A DNA stretch of 64,000 nt from Colletes latitarsis (lineage: Eukaryota; Arthropoda; Insecta; Hymenoptera; Colletidae), in assembly GCF_051014445.1 (NCBI RefSeq), contig NW_027488365.1, forward strand, positions 42,480,001-42,544,000, read 5' to 3'. Both the position numbers and the translations under genes were made by a program. The notes under the pieces are model-generated. The model searched no databases, had not been told where the DNA came from, and saw only the letters and a program-made list of their open reading frames with translations. Shown piece after piece: positions 38,753 through 52,500 of the stretch. Each line of letters begins with the position of its first letter. Position 1 is the first letter of the stretch.

Positions 38753-41700
38753 TTATGCCCGCATCTGGCTCATGATTTTGGCATCTTCGCATACTTGTTG
38801 GCCAGATCCTGGGTTTTTTTCGTGTTTGAATCACGTAGTAATGTGGTAACACACTGAAGCAGTCAATTAAACCTGGTTTCGATCAATATTTTAGAGGATA
38901 ACACCGGTTAGGACTGGGTTAGGTCTGGGTTATGCCCGCATCTGGCTCATGATTTTGCCTTCTTCGCATACTTGTTGGCCAGCTCCTGGGTTTTTTTCGT
39001 GTTTGAATCACGTAGTAATGTGGTAACACACTGAAGCAGTCAATTAAACCTTGTTTCGATTAATATTTTAGAGGATAACACCGGTTAGGACTGGGTTAAG
39101 TCTGGGTTATGCCCGCATCTGGCTCATGATTTTGCCTTCTTCGCATACTTGTTGGCCAGATCCTGGGTTTTTTTCGTGTTTGAATCACGTAGTAATGTGG
39201 TAACACACTGAAGCAGTCAATTAAACCTGGTTTCGATCAATATTTTAGAGGATAACACCGGTTAGGTCTGGGTTAGGTCTGGGATATGCGCGCATCTGGC
39301 ATATACTTTTGCCTTTTTCGCAAACTTGTTGAATAGATCCTGGGTTTTTTTCGTGATTGAATCACGTAGTAATGTGGTACCACACTGATGTAGTCAATTA
39401 AACCTGGTATCGATCAATATTTCAGAGGATAACACCGGTTAGGTCTGGGTTAGGTCCGGGATATGCCCGCATCTGGCTCATGATTTTGCCTTAATCGCAA
39501 ACTTGTTGGCCAGATCCTGGGTTTTTTCCGTGTTTGAATCACGTAGTAATGTTGTAGGACACTGAGGCAGTCAATTAAACCTGGTTTCGATCAATATTTT
39601 AGAGGATAACACGGGTTAGGTCTGGGTTAGGTCTGGGTTATGCCCGCATCTGGCTTATACTTTCGCCTTTTTCGCAAACTTGTTGGCTAGATCCTGGGTT
39701 TTTTTCGTGTTTGAATCACGTAGTAATGTGGTAACACAATGAAGCAGTCAATTAACCCTGGTTTCGATCAATATTTTGGAGGATAACACCGGTTAGGTCT
39801 GGCTTATGTCTGGGTTATACCCGCATCTGGCTCATGATTTTGCCTTCTTCGCATACTTGTTGGCCAGATCCTGGGTTTTTTTCGTGTTTGAATCACGTAG
39901 TAATGTGGTAACACAATGAAGCAGTCAATTAACCCTGGTTTCGATCAATATTTTGGAGGATAACACCGGTTAGGTATGGGTTAAGTCTGGGTTATGCCCG
40001 CATCTGGCTCATGATTTTGCCTTTTTCGCAAACTTGTTGGCCAGATCCTCGGTTTTTTCCGTGTTTGAATCACGTAGTAATGTTGTAGCACACTGAGGCA
40101 GTCAATTAAACCTGGTTTCGATCAATATTTTAGAGGATAACACCGGTTAGGTCTGGGTTAGGTCTGGGATATGCGCGCATCTGGCATATACTTTTGCCTT
40201 TTTCGCAAACTTGTTGACTAGATCCTGGGTTTTTTTCGTGATTGAATCACGTAGTAATGTGGTAACACACTGGAGCAGTCAATCAAACCTGGTTTCGATC
40301 AATATTTTAGAGGATAACACCGGTTAGGTCTGGGTTAGGTCTGGGATATGCGCGCATCTGGCATATACTTTCGCCTTTTTCGCAAACTTGTTGGCTAGAT
40401 CCTGGGTTTTTTCCGTGTTTGAATCATGTAGTAATGTGGTACCACACTGAGGTAATCAATTAAACCTGGTATCGATCAATATTTCAGAGGATAACACCGG
40501 TTAGGTCTTGGTTAGGTCCGGGATATGCCCGCATCTGGCTCATGATTTTGCCTTCTTCGCATACTTGTTGGCCCGATCCGGGGTTTTTCTCGTGTTTGAA
40601 TCCCGTAGTAATGTGGTAACACACTGAAGCAGTCAATTAAACCTGGTTTCGATCAATATTTTAGAGGATAACAACGGTTAGGTCTGGGATAGGTCTGGGT
40701 TATGCCCGCATCTGGCTCATGATTTTGCCTTCTTCGCATACTTGTTGGCCAGATCCTGGGTTTTTTCCGTGTTTGAATCACGTAGTAATGTGGTACCACA
40801 CTGAGGCAGTCAATTAAACCTGGTTTCGATCAATATTTCAGAGGATAACACCGGTTAGGTCTGGGCTAGGTCCGGGATATGCCCGCATCTGGCTCATGAT
40901 TTTGGCATCTTCGCATACTTCTTGGCCAGATCCTGGGTTTTTTTCGTGTTTGAATCACGTAGTAATGTGGTAACACACTGAAGCAGTCAATTAAACCTGG
41001 TTTCGATCAATATTTTAGAGGATAACACCGGTTAGGACTGGGTTAGGTCTGGGTTATGCCCGCATCTGGCTCATGATTTTGCCTTCTTCGCATACTTGTT
41101 GGCCAGATCCTGGGTTTTTTTCGTGTTTGAATCACGTAGTAATGTGGTAACACACTGAAGCAGTCAATTAAACCTGGTTTCGATCAATATTTTAGAGGAT
41201 AACACCGGTTAGGTCTGGGATAGGTCTGGGTTATGCCCGCATCTGGCTCATGATTTTGCCTTCTTCGCATACTTGTTGGCCAGATCCTGGGTTTTTTCCG
41301 TGTTTGAATCACGTAGTAATGTGGTACCACACTGAGGCAGTCAACTAAACCTGGTTTCGATCAATATTTCAGAGGATAACACCGGTTAGGTCTGGGCTAG
41401 GTCCGGAATATGCCCGCATCTGGCTCATGATTTTGGCATCTTCGCATACTTGTTGGCCAGATCCTGGGTTTTTTTCGTGTTTGAATCACGTAGTAATGTG
41501 GTAACACACTGAAGCAGTCAATTAAACCTGGTTTCGATCAATATTTTAGGGGATAACACCGGTTAGGACTGGGTTAGGTCTGGGTTATGCCCGCATCTGG
41601 CTCATGATTTTGCCTTCTTCGCATACTTGTTGGCCAGATCCTGGGTTTTTTTCGTGTTTGAATCACGTAGTAATGTGGTAACACACTGAAGCAGTCAATT

Positions 41701-44580
41701 AAACCTGGTTTCGATCAATATTTTAGAGGATAACACCGGTTAGGACTGGGTTAGGTCTGGGTTATGCCCGCATCTGGCTCATGATTTTGCCTTCTTCGCA
41801 TACTTGTTGGCCAGATCCTGGGTTTTTTTCGTGTTTGAATCACGTAGTAATGTGGTAACACACTGAAGCAGTCAATTAAACCTGGTTTCGATCAATATTT
41901 TAGGGGATAACACCGGTTAGGACTGGGTTAGGTCTGGGATATGCGCGCATCTGACTCATGATTTTGCCTTTTTCGCATACTTGTTGGCCGGATCCTGGGT
42001 TTTTTTCGTGTTTGAATCACGTAGTAATGTGGTAACACAATGAAGCAGTCAATTAACCCTGGTTTCGAACCATATTTTGGAGGATAACACCGGTTAGGTC
42101 TGGGTAAGGTCTGGGTTATGCCCGCATCTGGCTCATGATTATGCCTTAATCGTAAACTTGTTGGCCAGATCCTGGGTTTTTTTCGTGTTTGAATCACGTA
42201 GTAATGTGGTAACACACTGAAGCAGTCAATTAAACCTCGTTTCGCTCAGTATTTTAGAGGATAACACCGGTTCGGTCTGGATTAGGTCTGGGATATGCGC
42301 GCATCTGGCTTATACTTTCACCTTCTTCGCATTCTTGTTGGCCAGATCCTGGGTTTTTTTCGTGTTTGAATCACGTAGTAATGTGGTAACACAATGAAGC
42401 AGTCAATTAACCCTGGTTTCGAACCATATTTTGGAGGATAACACCGGTTAGGTCTGGGTTATGCCCGCATCTGACTCATGATTTTGCCTTTTTCGCATAC
42501 TTGCTGGCCGGATCCTGGGTTTTTTTCGTGTTTGAATCACGTAGTAATGTGGTAACACAATGAAGCAGTCAATTAACCCTGGTTTCGATCAATATTTTGG
42601 AGGATAACACCGGTTAGGTCTGGGTAAGGTCTGGGTTATGCCCGCATCTGGCTCATGATTATGCCTTAATCGCAAACTTGTTGGCCAGATCCTGGGTTTT
42701 TCCGTGTTTGAATCACGTAGTAATGTTGTAGGACACTGAGGCAGTCAATTAAACCTGGTTTCGATCAATATTTTAGAGGATAACACCGGTTAGGTCTGGG
42801 TTAGGTCTGGGTTATGCCCGCATCTGGCTTATGCTTTCGCCTTTTTCGCAAACTTGTTGGCTAGATCCTGGGTTTTTTTCGTGTTTGAATCACGTAGTAA
42901 TGTGGTAACACAATGAAGCTGTCAATTAACCCTGGTTTCGATCAATATTTTGGAGGATAACACCGGTTAGGTCTGGCTTATGTCTGGGTTATACCCGCAT
43001 CTGGCTCATGATTTTGCCTTCTTCGCAAACTTGTTGGCCAGATCCTGGGTTTTTTCGTGTTTGAATCACGTAGGAATGTGGTAACACACTGAAGCAGTCA
43101 ATTAAACCTGGTTTCGATCAATATTTCAGAGGATAACACCGGTTAGGTCTGGGTTAGGTCGGGGATATGCCCGCATCTGGCTCATGATTTTGCCTTCTTC
43201 GCATACTTGTTGGCCAGATCCTGGGTTTTTTTCGTGTTTGAATCACGTAGTAATGTGGTAACACAATGAAGCAGTCAATTAACCCTGGTTTCGATCAATA
43301 TTTTGGAGGATAACACCGGTTAGGTATGGGTTAAGTCTGGGTTATGCCCGCATCTGGCTCATGATTTTGCCTTTTTCGCAAACTTGTTGGCCAGATCCTG
43401 GGTTTTTTCCGTGTTTGAATCAGGTAGTAATGTTGTAGCACACTGAGGCAGTCAATTAAACCTGGTTTCGATCAATATTTTAGAGGATAACACCGGTTAG
43501 GTCTGGGTTAGGTCTGGGATATGCGCGCATCTGGCATATACTTTTGCCTTTTTCGCAAACTTGTTGACTAGATCCTGGGTTTTTTTCGTGATTGAATCAC
43601 GTAGTAATGTGGTAACACACTGGAGCAGTCAATCAAACCTGGTTTCGATCAATATTTTAGAGGATAACACCGGTTAGGTCTGGGTTAGGTCTGGGATATG
43701 CGCGCATCTGGCATATACTTTCGCCTTTTTCGCAAACTTGTTGGCTAGATCCTGGGTTTTTTCCGTGTTTGAATCATGTAGTAATGTGGTACCACACTGA
43801 GGTAATCAATTAAACCTGGTATCGATCAATATTTCAGAGGATAACACCGGTTAGGTCTTGGTTAGGTCCGGGATATGCCCGCATCTGGCTCATGATTTTG
43901 CCTTCTTCGCATACTTGTTGGCACGATCCGGGGTTTTTCTCGTGTTTGAATCACGTAGCAATGTGGCAACACACTGAAGCAGTCAATTAAACCTGGTTTC
44001 GATCAATATTTCAGAGGATAACACCGGTTAGGTCTGGGCTAGGTCCGGGATATGCCCGCATCTGGCTCATGATTTTGGCATCTTCGCATACTTGTTGGCC
44101 AGATCCTGGGTTTTTTTCGTGTTTGAATCACGTAGTAATGTGGTAACACACTGAAGCAGTCAATTAAACCTGGTTTCGATCAATATTTTAGAGGATAACA
44201 CCGGTTAGGACTGGGTTAGGTCTGGGTTATGCCCGCATCTGGCTCATGATTTTGCCTTCTTCGCATACTTGTTGGCCAGATCCTGGGTTTTTTTCGTGTT
44301 TGAATCACGTAGTAATGTGGTAACACACTGAAGCAGTCAATTAAACCTGGTTTCGATCAATATTTTAGAGGATAACACCGGTTAGGTCTGGGATAGGTCT
44401 GGGTTATGCCCGCATCTGGCTCATGATTTTGCCTTCTTCGCATACTTGTTGGCCAGATCCTGGGTTTTTTCCGTGTTTGAATCACGTAGTAATGTGGTAC
44501 CACACTGAGGCAGTCAATTAAACCTGGTTTCGATCAATATTTCAGAGGATAACACCGGTTAGGTCTGGGCTAGGTCCGGA
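38753..44580. repeat. 5828-bp HOR unit, copy 2
   Basis: This directly adjacent second copy is nearly identical by eye, including private changes such as CACGGGTTAGG, TCCCGTAG and the full 13-nt deletion set (single 11-bp unit at 42446-42456). Such long near-identity means either a very recent duplication or active homogenisation. It is also the sort of sequence where assembly copy number can be wrong. The join with copy 1 lies in a hybrid monomer near 38700-38760. Confidence 0.83.
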
Positions 44581-47500
44581 ATATGCCCGCATCTGGCTCA
44601 TGATTTTGGCATCTTCGCATACTTGTTGGCCAGATCCTGGGTTTTTTTCGTGTTTGAATCACGTAGTAATGTGGTAACACACTGAAGCAGTCAATTAAAC
44701 CTGGTTTCGATCAATATTTTAGGGGATAACACCGGTTAGGACTGGGTTAGGTCTGGGTTATGCCCGCATCTGGCTCATGATTTTGCCTTCTTCGCATACT
44801 TGTTGGCCAGATCCTGGGTTTTTTTCGTGTTTGAATCACGTAGTAATGTGGTAACACACTGAAGCAGTCAATTAAACCTGGTTTCGATCAATATTTTAGA
44901 GGATAACACCGGTTAGGACTGGGTTAGGTCTGGGTTATGCCCGCATCTGGCTCATGATTTTGCCTTCTTCGCATACTTGTTGGCCAGATCCTGGGTTTTT
45001 TTCGTGTTTGAATCACGTAGTAATGTGGTAACACACTGAAGCAGTCAATTAAACCTGGTTTCGATCAATATTTTAGAGGATAACACCGGTTAGGTCTGGG
45101 TTACGTCTGGGATATGCGCGCATCTGACTCATGATTTTGCCTTTTTCGCATACTTGTTGGCCGGATCCTGGGTTTTTTTCGTGTTTGAATCACGTAGTAA
45201 TGTGGTAACACAATGAAGCAGTCAATTAACCCTGGTTTCGAACCATATTTTGGAGGATAACACCGCTTAGGTCTGGGTAAGGTCTGGGTTATGCCCGCAT
45301 CTGGCTCATGATTATGCCTTAATCGTAAACTTGTTGGCCAGATCCTGGGTTTTTTTCGTGTTTGAATCACGTAGTAATGTGGTAACACACTGAAGCAGTC
45401 AATTAAACCTCGTTTCGCTCAGTGTTTTAGAGGATAACACCGGTTCGGTCTGGATTAGGTCTGGGATATGCGCGCATCTGGCTTATACTTTCACCTTCTT
45501 CGCATTCTTGTTGGCCAGATCCTGGGTTTTTTTCGTGTTTGAATCACGTAGTAATGTGGTAACACAATGAAGCAGTCAATTAACCCTGGTTTCGAACCAT
45601 ATTTTGGAGGATAACACCGGTTAGGTCTGGGTTAGGTCTGGGTTATGCCCGCATCTGACTCATGATTTTGCCTTTTTCGCATACTTGTTGGCCGGATCCT
45701 GGGTTTTTTTCGTGTTTGAATCACGTAGTAATGTGGTAACACAATGAAGCAGTCAATTAACCCTGGTTTCGATCAATATTTTGGAGGATAACACCGGTTA
45801 GGTATGGGTTAAGTCTGGGTTATGCCCGCATCTGGCTCATGATTTTGCCTTTTTCGCAAACTTGTTGGCCAGATCCTGGGTTTTTTTCGTGTTTGAATCA
45901 CGTAGTAATGTGGTAACACAATGAAGCAGTCAATTAACCCTGGTTTCGAACCATATTTTGGAGGATAACACCGGTTAGGTCTGGGTTATGCCCGCATCTG
46001 ACTCATGATTTTGCCTTTTTCGCATACTTGCTGGCCGGATCCTGGGTTTTTTTCGTGTTTGAATCACGTAGTAATGTGGTAACACAATGAAGCAGTCAAT
46101 TAACCCTGGTTTCGATCAATATTTTGGAGGATAACACCGGTTAGGTCTGGGTAAGGTCTGGGTTATGCCCGCATCTGGCTCATGATTATGCCTTAATCGC
46201 AAACTTGTTGGCCAGATCCTGGGTTTTTCCGTGTTTGAATCACGTAGTAATGTTGTAGGACACTGAGGCAGTCAATTAAACCTGGTTTCGATCAATATTT
46301 TAGAGGATAACACCGGTTAGGTCTGGGTTAGGTCTGGGTTATGCCCGCATCTGGCTTATGCTTTCGCCTTTTTCGCAAACTTGTTGGCTAGATCCTGGGT
46401 TTTTTTCGTGTTTGAATCACGTAGTAATGTGGTAACACAATGAAGCTGTCAATTAACCCTGGTTTCGATCAATATTTTGGAGGATAACACCGGTTAGGTC
46501 TGGCTTATGTCTGGGTTATACCCGCATCTGGCTCATGATTTTGCCTTCTTCGCAAACTTGTTGGCCAGATCCTGGGTTTTTTCGTGTTTGAATCACGTAG
46601 GAATGTGGTAACACACTGAAGCAGTCAATTAAACCTGGTTTCGATCAATATTTCAGAGGATAACACCGGTTAGGTCTGGGTTAGGTCGGGGATATGCCCG
46701 CATCTGGCTCATGATTTTGCCTTCTTCGCATACTTGTTGGCCAGATCCTGGGTTTTTTTCGTGTTTGAATCACGTAGTAATGTGGTAACACAATGAAGCA
46801 GTCAATTAACCCTGGTTTCGATCAATATTTTGGAGGATAACACCGGTTAGGTATGGGTTAAGTCTGGGTTATGCCCGCATCTGGCTCATGATTTTGCCTT
46901 TTTCGCAAACTTGTTGGCCAGATCCTGGGTTTTTTCCGTGTTTGAATCAGGTAGTAATGTTGTAGCACACTGAGGCAGTCAATTAAACCTGGTTTCGATC
47001 AATATTTTAGAGGATAACACCGGTTAGGTCTGGGTTAGGTCTGGGATATGCGCGCATCTGGCATATACTTTTGCCTTTTTCGCAAACTTGTTGACTAGAT
47101 CCTGGGTTTTTTTCGTGATTGAATCACGTAGTAATGTGGTAACACACTGGAGCAGTCAATCAAACCTGGTTTCGATCAATATTTTAGAGGATAACACCGG
47201 TTAGGTCTGGGTTAGGTCTGGGATATGCGCGCATCTGGCATATACTTTCGCCTTTTTCGCAAACTTGTTGGCTAGATCCTGGGTTTTTTCCGTGTTTGAA
47301 TCATGTAGTAATGTGGTACCACACTGAGGTAATCAATTAAACCTGGTATCGATCAATATTTCAGAGGATAACACCGGTTAGGTCTTGGTTAGGTCCGGGA
47401 TATGCCCGCATCTGGCTCATGATTTTGCCTTCTTCGCATACTTGTTGGCACGATCCGGGGTTTTTCTCGTGTTTGAATCACGTAGCAATGTGGCAACACA

Positions 47501-49325
47501 CTGAAGCAGTCAATTAAACCTGGTTTCGATCAATATTTCAGAGGATAACACCGGTTAGGTCTGGGCTAGGTCCGGGATATGCCCGCATCTGGCTCATGAT
47601 TTTGGCATCTTCGCATACTTGTTGGCCAGATCCTGGGTTTTTTTCGTGTTTGAATCACGTAGTAATGTGGTAACACACTGAAGCAGTCAATTAAACCTGG
47701 TTTCGATCAATATTTTAGAGGATAACACCGGTTAGGACTGGGTTAGGTCTGGGTTATGCCCGCATCTGGCTCATGATTTTGCCTTCTTCGCATACTTGTT
47801 GGCCAGATCCTGGGTTTTTTTCGTGTTTGAATCACGTAGTAATGTGGTAACACACTGAAGCAGTCAATTAAACCTGGTTTCGATCAATATTTTAGAGGAT
47901 AACACCGGTTAGGTCTGGGATAGGTCTGGGTTATGCCCGCATCTGGCTCATGATTTTGCCTTCTTCGCATACTTGTTGGCCAGATCCTGGGTTTTTTCCG
48001 TGTTTGAATCACGTAGTAATGTGGTACCACACTGAGGCAGTCAATTAAACCTGGTTTCGATCAATATTTCAGAGGATAACACCGGTTAGGTCTGGGCTAG
48101 GTCCGGAATATGCCCGCATCTGGCTCATGATTTTGGCATCTTCGCATACTTGTTGGCCAGATCCTGGGTTTTTTTCGTGTTTGAATCACGTAGTAATGTG
48201 GTAACACACTGAAGCAGTCAATTAAACCTGGTTTCGATCAATATTTTAGGGGATAACACCGGTTAGGACTGGGTTAGGTCTGGGTTATGCCCGCATCTGG
48301 CTCATGATTTTGCCTTCTTCGCATACTTGTTGGCCAGATCCTGGGTTTTTTTCGTGTTTGAATCACGTAGTAATGTGGTAACACACTGAAGCAGTCAATT
48401 AAACCTGGTTTCGATCAATATTTTAGAGGATAACACCGGTTAGGACTGGGTTAGGTCTGGGTTATGCCCGCATCTGGCTCATGATTTTGCCTTCTTCGCA
48501 TACTTGTTGGCCAGATCCTGGGTTTTTTTCGTGTTTGAATCACGTAGTAATGTGGTAACACACTGAAGCAGTCAATTAAACCTGGTTTCGATCAATATTT
48601 TAGAGGATAACACCGGTTAGGTCTGGGTTACGTCTGGGATATGCGCGCATCTGACTCATGATTTTGCCTTTTTCGCATACTTGTTGGCCGGATCCTGGGT
48701 TTTTTTCGTGTTTGAATCACGTAGTAATGTGGTAACACAATGAAGCAGTCAATTAACCCTGGTTTCGAACCATATTTTGGAGGATAACACCGCTTAGGTC
48801 TGGGTAAGGTCTGGGTTATGCCCGCATCTGGCTCATGATTATGCCTTAATCGTAAACTTGTTGGCCAGATCCTGGGTTTTTTTCGTGTTTGAATCACGTA
48901 GTAATGTGGTAACACACTGAAGCAGTCAATTAAACCTCGTTTCGCTCAGTGTTTTAGAGGATAACACCGGTTCGGTCTGGATTAGGTCTGGGATATGCGC
49001 GCATCTGGCTTATACTTTCACCTTCTTCGCATTCTTGTTGGCCAGATCCTGGGTTTTTTTCGTGTTTGAATCACGTAGTAATGTGGTAACACAATGAAGC
49101 AGTCAATTAACCCTGGTTTCGAACCATATTTTGGAGGATAACACCGGTTAGGTCTGGGTTAGGTCTGGGTTATGCCCGCATCTGACTCATGATTTTGCCT
49201 TTTTCGCATACTTGTTGGCCGGATCCTGGGTTTTTTTCGTGTTTGAATCACGTAGTAATGTGGTAACACAATGAAGCAGTCAATTAACCCTGGTTTCGAT
49301 CAATATTTTGGAGGATAACACCGGT
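43514..49325. repeat. 3527-bp-offset tandem block
   Basis: From about 43.5 kb the sequence matches itself 3527 bp downstream (20 x 177 minus 13). Examples are GCACGATCCGG (43921 and 47448), CCGGAATATG (44576 and 48103) and the private GTGTTTTAGAGG (about 45422 and 48949). The two copies share ACACCGCTTAGG (about 45265 and 48790) and GGGTTACGTC, which the 5828-bp units lack. They arose after a rearrangement of the 5828-bp unit. The single 11-bp unit reappears at 45973-45983. The match ends near 49325, where GTATGGGTTAAG faces GTCTGGGTAAGG. Confidence 0.8.
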
Positions 49326-50449
49326 TAGGTCTGGGTAAGGTCTGGGTTATGCCCGCATCTGGCTCATGATTATGCCTTAATCGCAAATTTGTTGGCCAGA
49401 TCCTGGGTTTTTTCCGTGTTTGAATCACGTAGTAATGTTGTAGGACACTGAGGCAGTCAATTAAACCTGGTTTCGATCAATATTTTAGAGGATAACACCG
49501 GTTAGGTCTGGGTTAGGTCTGGGTTATGCCCGCATCTGGCTTATGCTTTCGCCTTTTTCGCAAACTTGTTGGCTAGATCCTGGGTTTTTTTCGTGTTTGA
49601 ATCACGTAGTAATGTGGTAACACAATGAAGCTGTCAATTAACCCTGGTTTCGATCAATATTTTGGAGGATAACACCGGTTAGGTCTGGCTTATGTCTGGG
49701 TTATACCCGCATCTGGCTCATGATTTTGCCTTCTTCGCATACTTGTTGGCCAGATCCTGGGTTTTTTTCGTGTTTGAATCACGTAGGAATGTGGTAACAC
49801 ACTGAAGCAGTCAATTAAACCTGGTTTCGATCAATATTTCAGAGGATAACACCGGTTAGGTCTGGGTTAGGTCGGGGATATGCCCGCATCTGGCTCATGA
49901 TTTTGCCTTCTTCGCATACTTGTTGGCCAGATCCTGGGTTTTTTTCGTGTTTGAATCACGTAGTAATGTGGTAACACAATGAAGCAGTCAATTAACCCTG
50001 GTTTCGATCAATATTTTGGAGGATAACACCGGTTAGGTATGGGTTAAGTCTGGGTTATGCCCGCATCTGGCTCATGATTTTGCCTTTTTCGCATACTTGT
50101 TGGCCAGATCCTGGGTTTTTTCCGTGTTTGAATCACGTAGTAATGTTGTAGCACACTGAGGCAGTCAATTAAACCTGGTTTCGATCAATATTTTAGAGGA
50201 TAACACCGGTTAGGTCTGGGTTAGGTCTGGGATATGCGCGCATCTGGCATATACTTTTGCCTTTTTCGCAAACTTGTTGACTAGATCCTGGGTTTTTTTC
50301 GTGATTGAATCACGTAGTAATGTGGTAACACACTGGAGCAGTCAATCAAACCTGGTTTCGATCAATATTTTAGAGGATAACACCGGTTAGGTCTGGGTTA
50401 GGTCTGGGATATGCGCGCATCTGGCATATACTTTCGCCTTTTTCGCAAA

Positions 50450-52500
50450 CTTGTTGGCTAGATCCTGGGTTTTTTCCGTGTTTGAATCATGTAGTAATGT
50501 GGTACCACACTGAGGTAATCAATTAAACCTGGTATCGATCAATATTTCAGAGGATAACACCGGTTAGGTCTTGGTTAGGTCCGGGATATGCCCGCATCTG
50601 GCTCATGATTTTGCCTTCTTCGCATACTTGTTGGCACGATCCGGGGTTTTTCTCGTGTTTGAATCACGTAGTAATGTGGCAACACACTGAAGCAGTCAAT
50701 TAAACCTGGTTTCGATCAATATTTTAGAGGATAACAACGGTTAGGTCTGGGATAGGTCTGGGTTATGCCCGCATCTGGCTCATGATTTTGCCTTCTTCGC
50801 ATACTTGTTGGCCAGATCCTGGGTTTTTTCCGTGTTTGAATCACGTAGTAATGTGGTGCCACACTGAGGCAGTCAAGTAAACCTGGTTTCGATCAATATT
50901 TCAGAGGATAACACCGGTTAGGTCTGGGCTAGGTCCGGGATATGCCCGCATCTGGCTCATGATTTTGGCATCTTCGCATACTTGTTGGCCAGATCCGGGG
51001 TTTTTTTCGTGTTTGAATCACGTAGTAATGTGGTAACACACTGAAGCAGTCAATTAAACCTGGTTTCGATCAATATTTTAGAGGATAACACCGGTTAGGA
51101 CTGGGTTAGGTCTGGGTTATGCCCGCATCTGGCTCATGATTTTGCCTTCTTCGCATACTTGTTGGCCAGATCCTGGGTTTTTTTCGTGTTTGAATCACGT
51201 AGTAATGTGGTAACACACTGAAGCAGTCAATTAAACCTGTTTTCGATCAATATTTTAGAGGATAACACCGGTTAGGTCTGGGATAGGGCTGGGTTATGCC
51301 CGCATCTGACTCATGATTTTGCCTTCTTCGCATACTTGTTGGCCAGATCCTGGGTTTTTTCCGTGTTTGAATCACGTAGTAATGTGGTACCACACTGAGG
51401 CAGTCAATTAAACCTGGTTTCGATCAATATTTCAGAGGATAACACCGGTTAGGTCTGGGTTAGGTCTGGGATATGCGCGCATCTGGCATATACTTTCGCC
51501 TTTTTCGCAAACTTGTTGGCTAGATCCTGGGTTTTTTCCGTGTTTGAATCATGTAGTAATGTGGTACCACACTGAGGTAATCAATTAAACCTGGTATCGA
51601 TCAATATTTCAGAGGATAACACCGGTTAGGTCCTGGTTAGGTCCGAGATATGCCCGCATCTGGCTCATGATTTTGCCTTCTTCGCATACTTGTTGGCACG
51701 ATCCGGGGTTTTTCTCGTGTTTGAATCACGTAGTAATGTGGCAACACACTGAAGCAGTCAATTAAACCTGGTTTCGATCAATATTTTAGAGGATAACAAC
51801 GGTTAGGTCTGGGATAGGTCTGGGTTATGCCCGCATCTGGCTCATGATTTTGCCTTCTTCGCATACTTGTTGGCCAGATCCTGGGTTTTTTCCGTGTTTG
51901 AATCACGTAGTAATGTGGTACCACACTGAGGCAGTCAATTAAACCTGGTTTCGATCAATATTTCAGAGGATAACACCGGTTAGGTCTGGGCTAGGTCCGG
52001 GATATGCCCGCATCTGGCTCATGATTTTGGCATCTTCGCATACTTGTTGGCCAGATCCGGGGTTTTTTTCGTGTTTGAATCACGTAGTAATGTGGTAACA
52101 CACTGAAGCAGTCAATTAAACCTGGTTTCGATCAATATTTTAGAGGATAACACCGGTTAGGACTGGGTTAGGTCTGGGTTATGCCCGCATCTGGCTCATG
52201 ATTTTGCCTTCTTCGCATACTTGTTGGCCAGATCCTGGGTTTTTTTCGTGTTTGAATCACGTAGTAATGTGGTAACGCACTGAAGCAGTCAATTAAACCT
52301 GGTTTCGATCAATATTTTAGAGGATAACACCGGTTAGGTCTGGGATAGGTCTGGGTTATGCCCGCATCTGACTCATGATTTTGCCTTCTTCGCATACTTG
52401 TTGGCCAGATCCTGGGTTTTTTCCGTGTTTGAATCACGTAGTAATGTGGTACCACACTGAGGCAGTCAATTAAACCTGGTTTCGATCAATATTTCAGAGG
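50450..52500. repeat. Nested 6-monomer tandem duplication
   Basis: The GCACGATCCGGGG monomer and the five that follow recur 1062 bp (6 x 177) downstream, with landmarks at 50634 and 51696. The same pair is present in the second copy of the 4.2-kb block (56298 and 57360). The 6-monomer step therefore came before the 5664-bp duplication. This fixes the order of two events. Confidence 0.78.
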
